Assembly (NCBI RefSeq): GCF_900112285.1
Contig: NZ_FOKZ01000007.1
Location: 1-64,000, forward strand
Source: Polaromonas sp. OV174
GTDB lineage: Bacteria; Pseudomonadota; Gammaproteobacteria; Burkholderiales; Burkholderiaceae_C
Reading direction: 5' to 3'
DNA: 64,000 nt
Part shown: piece after piece, positions 62,107 through 64,000 of the stretch
How the letters are laid out: each line of letters begins with the position of its first letter
Numbering within the stretch: the stretch's first letter is position 1
Notes under the pieces: model-generated
Database searches by the model: none
What the model was told of the DNA's origin: nothing
The model's input: only the letters and a program-made list of their open reading frames with translations
Made by a program: the position numbers and the translations under genes

Positions 62107-63306
62107 ATGACGCTGGCCCATTACGCCTGTGATCCGTTGCTGACGCGCGGTCGCCGCATCCCCGAGCCGGTCGCGCCCACGCGCTCTGACTTTCAGCGCG
62201 ACCGCGACCGGATTGTGCATTCCACCGCCTTTCGCCGCCTGGTCTACAAAACCCAGGTCTTTCTGAACCACGAGGGCGACTTGTTCCGTACGCGCCTGAC
62301 GCATTCGCTGGAAGTGGCGCAGCTGGGGCGTTCCATCGCCCGTACGCTGCAGCTCAACGAGGACCTGGTGGAGGCGATTGCGCTGGCGCACGACCTGGGC
62401 CATACGCCTTTTGGCCATGCCGGCCAGGATGCGCTGAACGCCTGCCTCAAGGCCCATAACCCCGGTAGCGCCGGCTTTGAGCACAATCTGCAAAGTCTGC
62501 GCGTCGTCGATGCGCTGGAAGAGCGCTACCCGGCCTACAACGGCCTGAACCTGAGTTTCGAGACGCGCGAGGGCATTTTGAAGCATTGCTCCAGGCGCAA
62601 TGCCCGTCATATCGAGGCCCGCGAGCCGAATGGCGTGGCCCAGCGCTTCATTGAGCAAAGCGGCACCGGGCCGCGGTGGCTGCAGCCCAGCCTGGAGGCG
62701 CAACTGGCCAATCTGGCGGATGAGATTGCTTATAACGCCCACGATATTGATGACGGCGTTCGCTCCGGCCTGCTGACGCTGGAGCAACTGGACGATGTGC
62801 CGCTGTTCAGCCAGTACCGCCGTGAAACGCTGCAGTCCTATCCCGAATTACAGGGTAGGCGGCTGCTGTTTGAAACCATACGGCGCATGCTAAGCGCGCA
62901 GGTCTACAACGTGATGGATGCGACCCGGCTGGCCTTGGAGCGGGCGGCGCCGGCCGATGTCCAGGCCGTCCGCCAGCTCCCGGTATTGCTGTGTTTTTCT
63001 GATGAAATGGCCTTGAAGTCGGCGTCCCTCAAGCGCTTTCTGCTACAAAATTTATACCGCCACCGGCAAGTGGTGGAAACCACGCAGGCCGCCAAGCAGG
63101 TGGTGCGCGATCTGTTCGAGGTCTATATGGCCGACCCGGCACAAATGCCGCAAGCCCATATCGACCGCTTTGACGGCATCGCCATGGCCCACGCTGCCGG
63201 CGCCAAACCCGAGCGTGTGGTGGCCGACTACATCGCCGGCATGACCGACCGCTTCGCCGCCAAGGAACATGAGCGCCTCAAGGGGCGCAGCACTTTTCCC
63301 GGTTGA
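62107..63306 (+). CDS. dgt: deoxyguanosinetriphosphate triphosphohydrolase-like protein
   Basis: A 399-residue HD-domain phosphohydrolase that removes triphosphate from dGTP or other dNTPs. The metal site is spread over RLTHSLEVAQLG, ALAHDLGHTPFGHAG and, later, DEIAYNAHDIDDG. Length fits the type 2 (dGTPase-like) group. ATG 62107 directly follows the dispersed repeat. It ends the aroK-aroB-dgt block. Confidence 0.93.
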   Translation: MTLAHYACDPLLTRGRRIPEPVAPTRSDFQRDRDRIVHSTAFRRLVYKTQVFLNHEGDLFRTRLTHSLEVAQLGRSIARTLQLNEDLVEAIALAHDLGHTPFGHAGQDALNACLKAHNPGSAGFEHNLQSLRVVDALEERYPAYNGLNLSFETREGILKHCSRRNARHIEAREPNGVAQRFIEQSGTGPRWLQPSLEAQLANLADEIAYNAHDIDDGVRSGLLTLEQLDDVPLFSQYRRETLQSYPELQGRRLLFETIRRMLSAQVYNVMDATRLALERAAPADVQAVRQLPVLLCFSDEMALKSASLKRFLLQNLYRHRQVVETTQAAKQVVRDLFEVYMADPAQMPQAHIDRFDGIAMAHAAGAKPERVVADYIAGMTDRFAAKEHERLKGRSTFPG

Positions 63307-63532
63307 GGGCGGGGCAAGGTGCTGGCCTGCTCATTTTCGCGATAACGGGACGGTGGTAGACATGGTTTTGATGTGATGTAGGCCGTTTCAATACTGATTG
63401 TTATGCTGTAAGCACATTAGGTTGCATTGCATACATGTGTTTTTGTAACTTTGATGTTAATGCCGGCGGCTTAAATCACGGCGCAGGCCTCGAATTTGCT
63501 TGGACTACTTCAAATTTCAAAGGGGTGTTGTT

Positions 63533-64000
63533 ATGGGCTTTAGTCGGCGTCAATTGGTTTTGAGCGGTATTTCTGCGGCAACCGTGGTTGCCAGCCCTGC
63601 GCTCTGGGCCCAGAGTTCCAAAAGCGGGCAAAAGCTGGTGTTGGGTCAGTCTGTACCGCTGACGGGTGCGGCGGACCAGATTGGCCTGGCTTACCTCAAC
63701 GGGGCCAAAATGTACTTTGATGTCATTAATGCCAAAAATGGTGCGGCGGGTTACAAGATCGACGTCAAGGTGCTGGATGATGGCTACAACCCTGCCAAGG
63801 CCGCCAGCAATGCAAAGCAGTTGCTCAATGAAGGGGTTGATGCGCTGTTTGGCTTTGCCGGTACCGCCAGTTGTGATGCGGCTTTTGCCGTGGCCAAGCC
63901 GGCCGGCGCTCTGTTTTTTGCACCTTTTGCTGCCTCGGATGCCCTACACGATCCGGCTTTGGCCAATGTGTTTCATGTGCGTCCGGCGCTCGCCGATGAG
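63533..64000 (+). CDS. branched-chain amino acid-type ABC substrate-binding protein (3' end cut)
   Basis: The first 156 residues of a periplasmic-binding protein of the LivK/Periplas_BP_6 family. A signal with twin Arg (GFSRRQLVLSGISAATVVAS, cleavage near ALWAQ) is followed by KLVLGQSVPLTGAADQIGLA, the typical N-lobe opening, and VLDDGYNPAKAASNAKQLLN. Such proteins feed ABC importers of amino acids, amides or aromatic acids. The rest lies beyond the window edge. SD AAAGGGGTG lies 6 nt before ATG 63533. Confidence 0.9.
   Translation, partial: MGFSRRQLVLSGISAATVVASPALWAQSSKSGQKLVLGQSVPLTGAADQIGLAYLNGAKMYFDVINAKNGAAGYKIDVKVLDDGYNPAKAASNAKQLLNEGVDALFGFAGTASCDAAFAVAKPAGALFFAPFAASDALHDPALANVFHVRPALADE

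Overview
The window looks like chromosomal DNA of a betaproteobacterium of the order Burkholderiales, most likely family Comamonadaceae (Polaromonas/Rhodoferax/Variovorax-like). The evidence is the gene content and order (mrcA | pilMNOPQ-aroK-aroB-dgt, resB-ccsA-msrPQ-lysA-lptM-cyaY, zwf-hexR | tal-pgi | groESL), the high-GC codon usage, a Bug-type solute-binding protein, porins ending in Phe, and two families of short dispersed repeats that resemble those I remember from Comamonadaceae genomes. Genus and species cannot be fixed by eye. No rRNA, tRNA or CRISPR was seen.

Layout. 1-9.2 kb is an accessory catabolic region: a glutaryl-CoA dehydrogenase (cut by the window edge) divergent from a LysR regulator, a beta-keto acid cleavage enzyme, a quinone oxidoreductase, a Bug receptor, a decayed oxidoreductase fragment, an MFS carrier, a FrnE-like thioredoxin-fold protein, a Rieske protein and an IS5-type transposase relic. 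9.2-15.2 kb holds a secreted-type nuclease, a tiny J-domain protein followed by three uncharacterised genes (two with very acidic stretches), a DTW-domain tRNA-modification enzyme and a hydratase-family protein. 15.2-25 kb holds queC, then one unbroken minus-strand run from ilvA through a CWC protein, cobT, cobS, cobC, a 5'-nucleotidase, a BacA-type ABC transporter and an MFS protein. Upstream of ilvA sits a compact candidate small RNA with an anti-Shine-Dalgarno loop.

25-41 kb carries osmC, coq7, two divergent porins, a lipoprotein, an M20 amidohydrolase, and the central sugar block hexR-zwf | tal-pgi, whose divergent promoter region has paired HexR-like sites. Next come groESL with a perfect CIRCE operator, a universal stress protein, and metK with a convincing SAM-II riboswitch. 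41-64 kb is mostly housekeeping: two LpxL-type acyltransferases, engB, cytochrome c4, cytochrome c maturation (resB/ccsA), methionine sulfoxide repair (msrPQ), lysA, lptM, cyaY, PBP1A, the type IV pilus operon pilMNOPQ, aroK, aroB, dgt, and the start of a branched-chain-amino-acid-type binding protein.

The most notable signals beyond ordinary genes are: the candidate anti-SD small RNA; the SAM-II riboswitch; the coupling of cobalamin lower-ligand genes to a BacA/Rv1819c-type ABC transporter; dispersed palindromic repeats that lie inside open reading frames and are translated (pgi, the ABC transporter, cobS, the hydratase); a second repeat family that abuts stop codons; and paired operators between zwf and tal.
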